DNA of 64,000 nt from Carposina sasakii (lineage: Eukaryota > Arthropoda > Insecta > Lepidoptera > Carposinidae): positions 11,798,455 through 11,862,454 of the forward strand of contig CP053166.1 of NCBI GenBank assembly GCA_014607495.2, read 5' to 3'. Positions 43,366 through 53,806 of this stretch are shown here, piece by piece; within the stretch, counting starts at the first letter, position 1, and each line of letters starts with the position of its first letter. The notes below the pieces were generated by a model. It had not been told where the DNA came from. It ran no database searches and worked only from the letters and a program-made list of their open reading frames with translations. The position numbers and the translations under genes were made by a program.

Positions 43366-43465
43366 AATTCTTATTCTTTATTGCACATACACAAAAAGAA
43401 ATATAGCATACAACATAAAAATAGAGATGCATGTACAATGGCAAGCTTATCTCTACCATAATGTT
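43366..43465 (-). repeat. RPT-7 copy, reverse
   Basis: TTCTTTATTGCACATACACA, AAAAGAAATATAGCATACAA and GTACAATGGCAAGCTTATCT. It is almost identical to 55405-55500, so the two are recent relatives. Confidence 0.8.
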
Positions 43466-44930
43466 TCGATAATAATATGAACTTTGCTATTGGTCGTAAA
43501 ATTGTTACATTTTCTAAGCCCCCGGCTCTTCGCAAGTTAATCGTCTCTCCCTTGTCTACTCTCTACTAAAGCTACAGGTCCAGGCTATATTCATCTACCT
43601 ACCAAATTATAGGCAGGTACCCAAGTAGTTATGGAGAACGTAGATTTCAACGTCTTTGGTTTACAAGTAATACCACCATTAAAAAGTGAGTCCATATAAT
43701 ACGTAGCTAGATAAAGAATCACTTAGAAAGTAGGTTGGGTAGTGCAGCAGGTTACATGTATGTCCTTCTTAGGGACGGAATAACTAAAATATGAGGTTAT
43801 TTTTAATGTTCACTTCACTTTTTAATGTTGGTATTACTTGTAAACCAAAGTAATTACATAATAAGTAAGGAAAACCCGACTTGTAAAAATTTTTACCTAG
43901 GTAGGTAGACCTTGTCATACTGCAGAAGAATCTTAAGCTCAACGTGCCAAAAAGAAATAAACCTACATGCAACCATTTGCTTACTTACAAACTTATTACA
44001 TACCGTACTCGAAAAACACAACCCGCCTTCTGGCGCAGTCGGGTTAAAAAGGTCCGTGATGCGGAATAGTAAGTAAAAGATGTAATTCGCAATATTTTTA
44101 CCGAAATGTATTTATTTCTTCTAGGTTGTTTCAAGTAGGATTTGCGAGAGAAAAATGATTTCGCTTATACGCAGGACATTTGCATAATCCGACTTATGAC
44201 AAATATGAGACTTATCCTTAAACACAAAGGAAGGGGAAAGTGGAGCTGGCCTAACAACGTGCGGTTTACCTAGGCTATGCTTTCGATACATAGGGGAGAA
44301 GGAGGCACCGGCGGTTTGTACCGGCGGCGAAGTAAAAAATTGAAATAAATGTTGTAAGGAATTTACAATCACGTGGGTAAAGGTTTCTAACTAACTCTTT
44401 CACAAAATTGTGCAGTATGTACTTATTAGTTTTAAATCCACTTGTAGTTTGTGCTTGCCAGTTATTTCACATTATTTATTTGTAATAGTTTGTCTTCCAA
44501 GTGACCATGGGGCAGATTTGATCAAAACAAACGGGACAGATTTGAACGGGACGTTTTTGACGTGAAACGTCTTTAAAATCGCGCCGACACATACGGGTAC
44601 CAGGTTTAAAAACTGGACCGTAACGAAATGGTCTATATCATCGTACCTTAATAATTAAAAAACTATTAGTCTTAGAAACAAAAATGTGGTGTAAATATTT
44701 CACTTATATAGTCAGCTCGCTGTTATGACATTGAGTTCGTGTCGGGGTCAAGCGGGGCGGCGGGGGAGGGATACTGCGATAACTGTGCGAAACCGGCGCT
44801 CACGCTTGTTTCTATTCAGTGTAACTCGTGACTCCGACTTTATAGCGTGGTGATTCTTTCGTGTGTTTGTCAAGTTTATTTGAACCGATTGATTTATACA
44901 AAAATAAGTGTAATTTGGACAGTATTTATA
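43466..44930. other. Noncoding stretch with one GC-rich patch
   Basis: TTTGGTTTACAAGTAATACC at 43656 and GGTATTACTTGTAAACCAAA at 43831 are an inverted pair about 20 bp long with CATTAAAAAGTGA / TCACTTTTTAATG beside them, so 43656-43850 is a foldback. At 44745-44800, GGGTCAAGCGGGGCGGCGGG is unusually GC-rich, and TTCTATTCAGTGTAACTCG at 44811 resembles an arthropod initiator, but no exon follows. Confidence 0.45.
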
Positions 44931-45135
44931 TCTATACTAATATTATAAAGCTGAAGAGTTTGTTTGTTTGTTTGTTTGAACGCGCTAATCTCAGGAACTA
45001 CTGGTCTGATTTGAAAAATTCTTTCAGTGTTAGATAGCCCATTTACCAAGGAAGGCTACAGTCTATACAACAACCTGCCCGGCTTCGCACGGGTACAACG
45101 CCCCCTCACGCGGACGAAGTCGTGGGCGGCTGCTA
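44931..45135 (+). mobile_element. Lep1-like Helitron
   Basis: Starts TCTATACTAATATTATAAAG after A and carries (GTTT)n, CGCGCTAATCTCAGGAACTA, GGCTTCGCACGGGTACAACG and the hairpin CACGCGGACGAAGTCGTGGG. The terminal CTAG has decayed to CTAT. Confidence 0.85.
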
Positions 45136-46790
45136 TTTAAAATAACCAGAAAGTGACAATAAATATATAAACATTTGCTATGTATTTTATGTTTCTATTA
45201 CGTACCTGTTCATACTTAAAACAGCGTCCATCTTGTTTTCATTTCAATATTTTACTTTAAAAGCGATTCGCTAACATAGACGTTTCACGTTAAAACCAAC
45301 GGCCGTGTGCCCCGACACAGCCCCACCCGCTTTTTTTTGTTACCAAAGTGGAAGTCGGACGCAATTAAAAACTATTATTTTTATTTTTGCTACTGTAATG
45401 TAAGATTTAACTTTAGAAGTTTAGTATAAGTTTATTTAGATTTTAATTACAATAAATATAATTATTCTATCCTCTCTTTTTTCTGCATTTTTCAAAACTG
45501 CCAAATGTCGATTCAAATGGGGAGGCCAGATTTGAACAAATTTGAGCATTTAAAAAACACATTTTTCTCTTTAACGTTCTCAACAAATTCAAACATTTCA
45601 TCATTTTTATATAAACAAAGGAGTAAGTAGGTAAGCTTAGAACAATATGTCTTTTCAATTTCTCTTTACAGTTTATTTTTATGAGTCCAACCAAATATGA
45701 AAAATGTGATAATGTGCCTCCTTCTCCCTTACTGGTATCACCGATACGAGTACATAGCGGTTATGTCATTTGCACCTTCGTCGGTAGAACAACTTGCAAT
45801 TTTTTTGAAAATTGTGCCTTTATTCTACCGAAGGTACTATAAGGCCTTAAAGGAACTTTTCACATGTTGGCACCGTAAAGAGGACGTGGTTATGTGTTCG
45901 TATGAGTACTACAGGCGATATTGAAAGCACCGATATCCTAGGAAAGCATGGCTTAACTGGTAAGCCAGGCAAGACCTACTTACGTTGGAAGACAAATGCT
46001 AGCCGGTGATTGGTTCATACTGAGCTGCGTGGGGTAGATACATATTGTACAGGTTGTAGATGTCGCAAGTCTAGATTTGTCATTGAAGCTCCTTTCATGT
46101 CCCAGTGGGTAGGTACTACAATAGAAGTAGGTACCTAAAGTGAAATTGCAACCGACTCTTAGGCCAACTTGATTTTGATGTTTGGTTGCAATGAATGGTT
46201 GTATAATAAAAGTATCCTGATAGGTAACCGATCCTTAAACAAAATATAGATCCTGAACTTCATTGTCTTGGACCACCACATTAGTGGCGTCATCTTTCTT
46301 TCATAAATGAAAACAACGACACTCTTAAGTGCTGCCATCTATTAGCAATTTGTTAATTTACTTTTGCAATGGCATCAGCGCCATCTGTTAAGTGTAGTGA
46401 TTTATAGTTTGCCCAAACAAAATGTAGGCAACAATCTTTTCTTTTGTTGATGATTAGATTATTATAGATATTCTTAGAAAAGATTTAACAACATTAGCTA
46501 CATAGGTATGTACGTTAAAAAATTACATTAAATTTTTTCAAGATCACAATAAGTACCAAAAATACAAAATCGCTGCATGGCTACATAAACATAAAATTTT
46601 GCTTGACAGCTGATTGAATTGACAGATATTGCGTATTGGTGGAAAAACATTAATAATTTTCTAGTACAGATTTGTGATTGGCTGATAATGTAAATAAAAT
46701 TTTTATCCAATCAGGTTATAGACCCTTTTTTAAAAATAAAACATGTTTCATGTAAATTTTTACAAATAACTATTCTCTTGCTCGCTCACC
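45136..46790. other. Noncoding stretch upstream of the putative gene
   Basis: GTGCTGCCATCTATTAGC and CAGCGCCATCTGTTAAG near 46330-46395 resemble the ends of a common insect repeat. CCAGATTTGAACAAATTTGA at 45528 echoes GGCAGATTTGATCAAA at 44511. Weak open frames at 45467-45924 are not considered genes. Confidence 0.4.
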
Positions 46791-47083
46791 CGCTGGCTTG
46801 AACCAATTTTATCGCATTGTTTGTTCGTAATCGTTCCCAAACTCGTGAAATTCTCGTGTTTAACTTTATAACTACTGTGCAAGTTCACGATAACAAAGCG
46901 TAATTTTGTGTAGTGTATTGTAAAATGACATAAATTGTGATAAGTGAGACTACATTGTGCAACCGTAAGCAGAAATCTAAAAGGATATATCCTGGAATGC
47001 GATGTGATACTCTCCTTAGCAGTGTTCTAAGATTGTGGTCGTATCGCGAAGTTATATACTGAAGTGAAGTGATAAAAACAGAG

Positions 47084-47115
47084 ATGTCTTCGAAACCAGC
47101 TAATCAGAAAAGAAG
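47084..47115 (+). CDS. Putative first coding exon, MSSKPANQKR
   Basis: ATG at 47084 has a purine at -3 (GAG before ATG). Ten codons, Lys/Arg-rich, then two bases (AG) and the donor GTAAGC at 47116, so the intron is phase 2. The preceding 250 bases (from about 46800) are free of strong repeats and read like a 5' UTR, with short out-of-frame ATGs at 46925 and 46997. The short coding part followed by a long intron is common in insect genes. The product is not recognised. It would join the exon at 53486 in frame, reading KRRSARSWD. The alternative is that it is a chance ATG with a chance donor. Confidence 0.45.
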
Positions 47116-48339
47116 GTAAGCTTACAATACACTTCCCCCTTTCCACATGACTGTAGATAATATTTATCATCTCATTTCCTTGAAGTTTACTCCTGGTTAT
47201 CAGGCCAATGCAAGATGTCCCTTGAACTTTCTCTCAAATTCATGTGCTGTTGATTATATCATAAACAGAACGAAGTCAATAAGCCAACATAGTTACTATA
47301 CACTAGTTTTTCCTTCATCATTTAACTAGATTGCTATTCTATAATGTTAAGACATTGCCAATAAATGATTTTGACCTTGCTATAAAAATATGATCAGTAA
47401 CTAAGTAAACATAATTGTATCTTGGATTTGGTTGAGTCTGGGTATAAAATGATAGCAAGACAGTTATTGGACTTGATTCTACATTATATGCTAAACCTCT
47501 ATAACTGTATTTAGGCTATTATTACCCTGATTTTAACCAAGTGTCTTTGATCTCTGGCAATCAAACCTATTCAATAATTAGGAGGTTAAAAGAACTGTGT
47601 AAAATTGAGTCCACATTTAGTTTATTGCTGTAAAAGCCACAGTGACCTACTTTATTTGGTGAAATTATAATTACATATAACTATTTTAAGTATTACCTTT
47701 CTGTGTATTTAGAGTGATAGATATTATAACTATGTATTCCTCAATTGGCCGCAAATTAATGGAACATTTATGTATGTATGCTTTGACAATCCTGTCTTTA
47801 AGTGATGCAATCTGTATGTTAATAACCTCTTAGTTATGTTGAATCAAATTCTTCTCGGCCATTTTACTGAAATATAAGTTTTTGAGGCAATGTATACATA
47901 TAAGACAAGACTACTTGAATTTATCTAATTAAAATATCTTAATATTATGCAGGAAACAGGAAATTGAGATCACTTAGCAATGTATGTTCACGTAATCAAT
48001 TGTTGAAGCTGTGCGAGTGTTAGTAGAAATTGTGTATTGTCAGACATTTGTTTGACAATTAATTTAATCAGACAATTAAAGCAATAACAAGAATTAGGCT
48101 TTTATCATTAACTTTGGTAGATTGCCCTCATTTGGAGGCACATAAGTTGGAGGTGTAAGTAAATATTTGTTATTTCACAGGTAGCTTCATAACATGTATT
48201 ACCTATGAGCCTAGCACCTTGTCCATTGCTGTATTCGATTGCTACAGTTGTATTTTCGATTCTACAGTCAACATACTTACTCAAAATACCTATTATTGCA
48301 ATATTGTACTAGGTTTCTATCTCATCTCAGACATAACAG
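47116..48339 (+). other. Intron of the putative gene, first part
   Basis: AT-rich with no repeats or ORFs of note. (If the gene model is right, the intron extends to about 53485 and holds the repeats listed below.). Confidence 0.4.
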
Positions 48340-48560
48340 TCTGACATTGCAGTCCACATAGTATGCTGGATGTAGATCTACCCCATTGCAAGCTACTACT
48401 ATAGGAGGGCTTTTGCCCATAGTTACCACGCTGGGCAGGCAGGCTGGTGACTGCAGTGTGTTTTTCGGACTATGTTGCCAACACGGAAAGCTCAGCTGTC
48501 TACCTCCCAGAAACCCTTGATTGCCTCTTACTATACTATAGGCAAACATTAGGTAGAATG
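48340..48560 (-). repeat. RPT-1 copy, reverse
   Basis: CATTGCAGTCCACATAGTAT, TAGTTACCACGCTGGGCAGG, ACTATGTTGCCAACACGGAA and CCTTGATTGCCTCTTACTAT. The signature CTGCTGGACGTAGG has mutated to ATGCTGGATGTAGA. Confidence 0.75.
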
Positions 48561-49009
48561 TATACACATATTATACAAAGACATATTAAACAGAGATAGC
48601 TAGCTAACATGGGGCTCATGGTCTATCTCAAGAAGTATCTGTAGTTAGATGGAGATTGGTAGCTCACCCAATGTCAAGATAGCTAAATTCCTGAAGTAGG
48701 TAGTACATGGAGTGTGTTCTCCAGTTACAATATCTGTGGGACTTCATTATTTATGGATTTAAAAAAGATCATAGGTGTTCTTATTTATGTAGGTAAATCA
48801 GAAATCTACCTAGGTATCTGAGCTATCTTCATTTACAAGAAATGTTCAGCTGATAATGGTAGATAGTAACAAAATCCATCTTCGATATTTTTATGATATA
48901 TTTAGTATTATCTAGGTACCTACCTACTTACCTATGTTGTCAGTTGTTTTCGTTCTTGCTGTGGTAACCTTTCAAATAGGTAACTTCTAATTGCGCATTG
49001 AATACTTTG

Positions 49010-49081
49010 CGTTCGGTAGCTCAGTTGGTGAGAGCTCAGCACGGAATGTAAAGGTCATGGGTTCGAGTCCACTCGGGTGAA
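49010..49081 (+). repeat. tRNA-like sequence with Pol III A and B boxes
   Basis: TAGCTCAGTTGG fits the box A consensus and GGGTTCGAGTCC fits box B. The D-arm GCTC...GAGC pairs. The acceptor stem (CGTTCGG against CGGGTGA) and the T-stem do not pair properly, so a functional tRNA is unlikely. It is either a tRNA pseudogene or the head of a SINE unrelated to RPT-6. GAATTTTTC after it could serve as a Pol III terminator. Confidence 0.55.
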
Positions 49082-49106
49082 GAATTTTTCATTTCTTTAT
49101 TAATAA

Positions 49107-49203
49107 CTAGTGGACGCCCACGACTCCGTCCGCGTGGACTACAGAAAAAACAAAATGTCGAAATTATCCGGGATAAAAACATTTTCCCGGGATAAAAAGT
49201 ATA
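49107..49203 (-). mobile_element. Helitron 3' fragment, reverse
   Basis: CTAGTGGACGCCCACGACTC, then ACAAAATGTCGAAATTATCC to TTTTCCCGGGATAAAAAGTA. It stops about 25 bases after the tRNA-like sequence and lacks the rest of the element. Confidence 0.75.
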
Positions 49204-49429
49204 GGTATAGGTAGGTGCGGAAAAATCCCAAGTGCAATATTGACGAAGCTCTTTTCCTTGAGAGATTAGATTTATTTTAGAGATTTGGATTGATTTTATC
49301 CATTCAAATAATTTTGGGAAACCTCAAGTAGTTACCTACTTTGATAGGCAAGTATTACGTCAAGCCAAATAGGTATTTGTCTCTACTTAATAATAATAAT
49401 AAATGATAATAAATCTTGTACTTGCCTCA

Positions 49430-50142
49430 ACTATACCTAACGTGACCATTTTTTGACTCAAAGCGGGACATTGGTTTATAGGTCAAATCATAGGTAGTCA
49501 ATGAAAAAAAAAACACTTTTATAAAGTTATTTATACTATACAGGATACTTTTTCATTGCCACCATTTACGAGGGGTACGTACTCTATAATACGTGAAATA
49601 AAATAAGTTTATTCAATTTTAAAAACTTAACTTTTTGTTGTATCAATATATGGTCTCTAGTATTTGCATTGATGGGAGATTTTTAAGTTTTTTCCGTCCA
49701 CATAGACTTTTGACCTTAATATCTTGAAGAACAGACATTTCCCAGGTAGAGTATTCAGAGACGTTGACGTAGTTGCCGGTACTGAATATGTTGAAATAGG
49801 TATTGATGAAAGTAGTAGCGCGAGCGAAGCGAGCGCGAAATTTTTACGGTTTTTTGGCACACAAGTTGCCATTTATTTCTGGAAAATGCAGACTATGTAT
49901 GGGAAGTCTGAAATAGGCGAAGCGAATGAGAATAAAATTATTTACTACTTTGTACTGTTTAAATCTTCGATTATGGCGGCGGCCAGGGCGGTGGCCGGCT
50001 ATCTGCTACTAAATTTTTTGTGCGTTCTCTGAAAACGGGTCAATTTTGCGTCCCACAGTCCATGTCGGGGACACCGGGACAGTTGACTGTAAAACGGGAC
50101 TGTCCCGTTCAAAACGGGACGTCTGGTCACGTTAACTATACC
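49430..50142. mobile_element. hAT-type element (49438-50134), 697 bp, non-autonomous
   Basis: The ends TAACGTGACCA and TGGTCACGTTA are perfect 11-bp inverted repeats. ACTATACC flanks at 49430-49437 and 50135-50142. Sub-terminal GCGGGACATTGG and GGGACTGTCCCG words are typical of hAT elements with this kind of end. No transposase is encoded: the 102-codon frame at 49724-50032 has no DDE or BED features (it includes a simple SSASEASAK run over GCGCGAGCGAAGCGAGCGCG). An RPT-4-like unit is nested near the left. Confidence 0.9.
49541..49785. mobile_element. Degraded RPT-4 copy inside the hAT element
   Basis: CAGGATACTTTTTCATTGCC and ATTTACGAGGGGTACGTACT begin it, ACATTTCCCAGGTAGAGTAT lies near the right. 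The right inverted end is not preserved. Its presence inside dates it after, or as part of, the host element. Confidence 0.6.
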
Positions 50143-50235
50143 CTCAAAATTGGTCAGAAGTGGCACCATGTGGTTCTATAGGCCCGTGGTGCTCTGCCTA
50201 CCCCGTAAGGTATAAAGGCGTGATTATATGTATGT

Positions 50236-51834
50236 ATTATATATAATAAATCTACTTACCTAATTGTGCCGACCCTAAGTTTAGAAACATGACAGGAAGA
50301 AGAAAAAATGCAGCGTGGCCAGGTCGCAAATTTATAAATTTAAGCACTTCGGAAAAGCTCACGAACGAGCTTTGCATTTTGTTTACATTATTCAGTAACA
50401 ATGTAGGTCACTTCACGAGTGTAAACAGAACTTTACGACCTGTTACAAAACTCGACATGACTTTTAAATGGGACACGCAATGAAACAAACTTTCATTCCA
50501 TTGGAAAATTTAGAATAATGTTGGAGAAATAGGTAAGTATGAAACTGCATAGTCTGGGCCTTAGATCATCGCGTCACGATTGAGTGTGAGGCATACGAGT
50601 AAATACTACTTTTCTTTCATCTTTTGTTAATCATTCTGGACTGTCGAAGCGAGACAAAAGACCTCTGCACATGCCATGCGACTGCTAAAGGAAAACGAAG
50701 TCCCCACGATATCACTGTTTCGTCAAATGACTGTTGACGAATTCGTTATCTTATCCGATGTTACCGACATGATATATGGAGAGCGTTTCCTTGTCAATTG
50801 TAGTCATGATGTCTGCATGTGCTCTTTCAAAATGATTATGTAATGAGATTTTACGAATCAATAAGGAAAGTTCCTCGGATGTTTATTGTTATGTACGGTA
50901 CTAATAGCGTGAGCGGCCTGTGACTTCTTCTACGTTAGCTGTCTGTGTCTATTTATTAATAAGTCAGAATGAAGGTCTTATAGACTGTTTTCTAGCGAAT
51001 TAATCAACTAAGGAGTTAAATTCCGAACCAATACCTCTAATTATTTGTGTTGTAGGTGTATATACTTTCCGATTCTCTGTTATAACCTAATGTAATCTTT
51101 GTACCTAAAATTAATGTTTAATCCATTCGTTGATTGTGCCTTACTTACAACATAATTAAAAACAATATTTCAAAAGACTTTATATCTGTTTATCATGTAA
51201 TCTAGGTAGAGGAGACCCGGGCTCAAGAGTAGTATATTCTTTGCCCGGGCTGGTTGACTACGCCGAACTTTCTGTCAGAAGTTTGATTTGAAAATAGAAT
51301 AAAAACACGACCTTATTTAAGTAAATTCTTTAATTCTCCTTCTTTTCTAAATAAATTTAGTCTCAGAACCTAACTTACTCTTATGCACTAGATTCTCCTA
51401 AGTTAATCTAAAACCATCCTATAAAACCAGTTACAATATTGCGAAAAAGTACATAACATTACTAAAATATCTTATAAAAGACGGTGTGTTACTAAACAGA
51501 GTAGTTTTCTTTTACAAATCTTCCTTTGTTAGTGTCAACATTGCAATTCCCGAACCGGTAAACAAGTTATGACTCGAACACCACAAAAATAGATAATAAA
51601 GTAAATAAAGCCGTCTGTTTTACGCACAAAATGGCGAACGCTGGCTGTGGACACAATTAGGTTAACTGAGATAACACATTGTGTGTGCTGTGTGTGTTAG
51701 TTAATTTAGGCCCATACTCGTATCAAGTATTAATGTGTATGTGTGTACTTCATTGTAATAATATAGTTTCCATGTTAAATGGTTCCAGAAAATTCCGTGG
51801 CGCTTTAAGTACTTCTTTAAGTCTGGTCAAGCTT
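50236..51834. other. Noncoding stretch within the putative intron
   Basis: Short open frames at 50289-50483 and 51679-51984 lack family resemblance; the latter overlaps the SINE. GACCCGGGCTCAAGAG and TTTGCCCGGGCTGG near 51215-51252 repeat CCCGGGCT. Nothing else is recognised. Confidence 0.45.
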
Positions 51835-51957
51835 ATGTTCATATCATTACCCCTTTGTTATATGCAATTCATCATATCAATGTTTGCACCTACCGGGTTT
51901 CGAACCCAGGACCTATGGCGTCGCAGGCAGGATTACTACCTACTAGACCAGTCGGCC
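51835..51957 (-). repeat. tRNA-derived SINE (RPT-6), reverse
   Basis: The minus strand starts GGCCGACTGGTCTAGTAGGT at 51957, has box B-like GGGTTCGAAACCCGG and the body start GCAAACATTGATATGATGAA. It is closer to a tRNA in sequence than the 12859 copy. Two ORFs called over it are reverse-strand artefacts. Confidence 0.82.
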
Positions 51958-52344
51958 GTCAAATCTATCTTCCCTTTACTTTAGACGGGCAGCCTAAGGA
52001 GATTAATGCTTCGTTGCTATCCATGCGTTTGATATACGCCTATACCTAATATGGATAGCTATTTCGTCTAATTTAATTGTTACATTTAACGAGTATGTTT
52101 CTCTTCACCCGGCCTCGCCTAATGTGAACGCACCCGAAATATGTCCATTTCTGGCCATTAAAACAACGGTTTTGAGAAGGATCATAATGAACGTAAGTGA
52201 CAGTTTTGTGGCGGCGCTAATGTCTTTACCGCGCGTCTAAATTAAGGGTGATTTGCATATATTGAGACAAGATGGCCGACCTAGTTCCTGCTACAACCAC
52301 GTCCATAGTGATTCTTGTTACATTCTACATGTACACGGTACACA
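51958..52344. other. Noncoding stretch
   Basis: Nothing recognised beyond GACAAGATGGCCGACCTAG at 52266. Confidence 0.45.
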
Positions 52345-52445
52345 CGGCTGTGTTCCCAAAATTGGCTAGCCAGAACTTAAGAATCAGGTGTAGGTGATCT
52401 TACAGCCACGTTTAGAACAGCGGGGCTTGTTGATCAGTTCAACAA
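52345..52445 (+). repeat. RPT-2 fragment
   Basis: CAAAATTGGCTAGCCAGAAC, then CTTACAGCCACGTTTAGAAC and GCGGGGCTTGTTGATCAG. Confidence 0.65.
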
Positions 52446-53353
52446 GATCAAGTTTGTACACAACATATAATGAAGTCTGACTTTGCTTCACCAGCAAAAC
52501 GTTGGCCTGATGGCGCCATTATCTTATTGAATCCTCTATCAATGTTTCAAGTGTTTCTCGTTCCTATTTTTGTCACAAGTATATGTACTATCTTTGCCCA
52601 GATATGCTACTGTTTTAATAAAAATTGAGTTTTATCTTATTTGTTTAAGTTAATGTTTAATTTTGAACCTAAAATGTAACACTGGCTAGAAATAGATAAA
52701 TCTTAGCTATCTACCTCATTATTATTGTGGAAAGTTCATAATAATTGACCCTTATTTAAATAAATGATTGTTTTATTTTGACGCTGTATTCGCCGCACCT
52801 TTAAATTCTCGGTAAAAACGAGATAAACCTTTTTCTATTCACTGTCTTTGTTCTAAACAGATAACCTTGCCATGTGTAGTCTAAATTCAAGGGTGACCAA
52901 TGTCAATATTTAATTGACTTTCTCTTGGGACCATACATGAGCATTGAAAACTTGTCACAGATTTATCAGACTCTGCTCCACGTACTTCTGTTCATTCATA
53001 AGTGATAATATTATTTCCCTTGTGAGCTCACACCAGAAAAAAATGGTGCAATCTCTAAAGAAGGTCATCCTTTTATAAACCAAAGATTAGCCTTTATATA
53101 CCAAAGGAGAAATATCGTTTGGTACTTCATTGAGTATTTAACCCAAGTTTTCAGATCCAATATGGCTTGGACTTCAAACCTTGAAGTACAAATCAATAAA
53201 ATATCCGATCAATATTACATTGTTTCCTATTCTAATAAATAAACTTTGCGATAAAACAGTTCGGTTATCAGGCAACCAGTCTTGCCAGGGTCGAAATTAT
53301 GCGTTATCTTATAAATTGCTAGTGCGGTATCATTTTTTTTGCTACCATGCCAG
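52446..53353. other. Noncoding stretch, 3' part of the putative intron
   Basis: Ends with a good acceptor-like sequence, TTTTTTTTGCTACCATGCCAG (about 53333-53353). That acceptor would lead into an in-frame TAA from the exon at 47084, so it may serve an alternative noncoding exon. Confidence 0.4.
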
Positions 53354-53485
53354 TTTGTTCAGATAAGCCCATCTTGGCGCTATCAGTCGCTTGTTGATTA
53401 CGTAGCCCGATGGACTGTCGGGTTGCTCTGTTTACGCTCAAAAGTCGCATCGAAAATGCTCGTGAGTGGAGAGCGTATGCGCCAG

Positions 53486-53806
53486 GAGTGCCCGATCATG
53501 GGACCCTTCGAAGTCCGGGTGGAGTGATCAGTGTCCGTTCATGAACCAGTGGTCGAAGGTGCAGGATAACGGGTGCAGTGTTTACAATTCCTCTGATTGT
53601 CAAGTGCAGTATAACAAGAATTACTATGTGCCTCAGTATCAGCAGCCACCGCAGGTGTATTGCCAGAGCTATTTTCCACCACCTCCGCCGATAGTTCCGA
53701 ATCTGCCTTGCCAGCAAGGCCAGCAGTGGGATTACAACTCCATGTGCTTCAACGTGAATGGCCAGCCTTGCCAGTACACGAATGTGGTCGATTTAGAAGA
53801 TTTCAT
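53486..53806 (+). CDS. Putative internal coding exon, Gln/Pro/Tyr/Cys-rich protein
   Basis: The frame is open from 53466 to the donor GTGAGT at 53807. It encodes SWDPSKSGWSDQCPFMNQW, VQDNGCSVYNSSDCQVQY, a Tyr/Gln/Pro segment with YFPPPPPIVPNLPCQQGQQW, and NVNGQPCQYTNVVDLEDF. Ten or so cysteines and repeated NxxCQ words give it the look of a genuine, partly disordered protein. GC content is clearly higher than in the surroundings. The start is uncertain: AG at 53485 gives phase 2, matching the exon at 47084, but lacks a strong pyrimidine tract; AG at 53524 is also in phase. A translation start at ATG 53541 is another option. The exon ends in phase 2; no following exon is seen, so it should lie beyond or be short. 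No known family is recognised. Confidence 0.55.

Larger units (their letters stand above)
49425..50235 (+). repeat. RPT-8 copy split by a hAT element
   Basis: CCTCAACTATACC lies left of the hAT element; ACTATACCCTCAAAATTGGT, GGCACCATGTGGTTCTATAG and CTACCCCGTAAGGTATAAAG lie to its right, ending in ATTATATGTATGTATTAT. With the insertion and one 8-bp duplicate removed, it matches 40062-40180. Confidence 0.85.

Noticed and set aside
44745..44900. GC-rich segment with a TTCAGTGTAACT initiator-like word as a promoter
   Set aside because: No TATA, downstream exon or donor could be identified, and a Helitron interrupts the region; the evidence is weaker than at 31062.
49724..50032. 102-codon plus frame with SSASEASAKFLRFFGTQV
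   Set aside because: It lies in a non-autonomous hAT element, partly over a simple GCGAGCGAAGCGAGCG stretch. No transposase features are visible, so it was not called as a gene.
51679..52049. Two overlapping plus frames (TGFRTQDLWRRR and RVSNPGPMASQAG)
   Set aside because: Both are reverse-strand readings of the tRNA-derived SINE; such peptides are a known artefact of antisense tRNA heads.
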